NCBI GenBank assembly: GCA_934045075.1
Contig: OW203738.1
Coordinates: forward strand, 2,170,001 to 2,234,000
Origin: Yponomeuta sedellus
Lineage: Eukaryota; Arthropoda; Insecta; Lepidoptera; Yponomeutidae
Length of the DNA: 64,000 bases
Direction: 5' to 3'
The notes under the pieces are model-generated. The model saw nothing but the letters and a program-made list of their open reading frames with translations, ran no database searches and had not been told where the DNA came from. Numbering within the stretch: the first letter of the stretch is position 1; each line of letters begins with the position of its first letter. Shown one piece after another: positions 63,856 to 64,000 of this stretch. A program made the position numbers and the translations under genes.

Positions 63856-64000
63856 AGCACTGATCAGAACCTGTCACGGCATTTGAGCTTACTTCTGATT
63901 GAACTAGTTTGTGACGTCGACGTTGTTACAATAAATATCCGTTCTAAATGTGAAGCGGACAGATAAATAGTGCAAACATCGTCTTTTGAGAGGAAACGCT

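Noticed and set aside
1..64000. The whole window as a piRNA cluster
   Set aside because: Nested transposons fit the idea, but orientations are mixed and nothing in sequence alone can show small-RNA production.

Overview
This window is nuclear DNA from an insect, most probably a moth or butterfly. The evidence is a spliced first coding exon of a Shaw-type potassium channel, a mariner transposon, RTE-type LINE 3' ends with tandem GAA/GAC/GAT tails, and very many tRNA- and 5S-rRNA-derived SINEs in an AT-rich background. There are no operons, and almost every open frame over 60 codons is a by-product of a repeat. The order is an inference from the style of the repeats; insect is firmer than Lepidoptera.

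Layout. 1-2010 is a nest of tRNA-SINE copies, several folded back on themselves. 4117-4327 (minus strand) is the only confident host coding exon: the start of the Shaw T1 domain, with acceptor and donor sites. Behind it (4613-5097) lies a duplicated GC-rich block that could hold alternative 5' exons. 5100-31300 is accessory DNA: SINEs of at least five families, MITEs, a tandem LINE-end-like array (9842-10480), a ~165-bp satellite invaded by two SINEs with clear target duplications (19700-20680), and several hairpin elements. 31478-31871 is a truncated RTE insertion with an 11-bp target duplication. 32907-34193 is a full-length mariner with an uninterrupted transposase. 35868-36123, 43103-43430 and 6062-6281 are large tetranucleotide arrays.

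44825-53302 is a direct tandem duplication of ~4.2 kb. Each copy carries a 0.3-kb TTCTG array, SINEs, and a 498-bp Harbinger-like element with 44-bp inverted repeats that sits inside a tRNA-SINE. 53457-55391 is a cluster of hairpin elements plus a deletion derivative that still encodes what looks like the N-terminus of a tyrosine-recombinase-like protein. The remainder to 64000 is again SINE and RTE debris.

The most interesting signals are: (1) a tRNA-SINE family that repeatedly occurs as foldback copies hinged on or near its anticodon stem-loop; (2) an abundant SINE with a 5S-rRNA-type core in two subfamilies; (3) the near-identical 4.2-kb duplication; (4) the Harbinger-like element with a possible MADF remnant; (5) the possible duplicated Shaw 5' exon. 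No database search was possible. All family names rest on motifs read directly and on general knowledge of these families.
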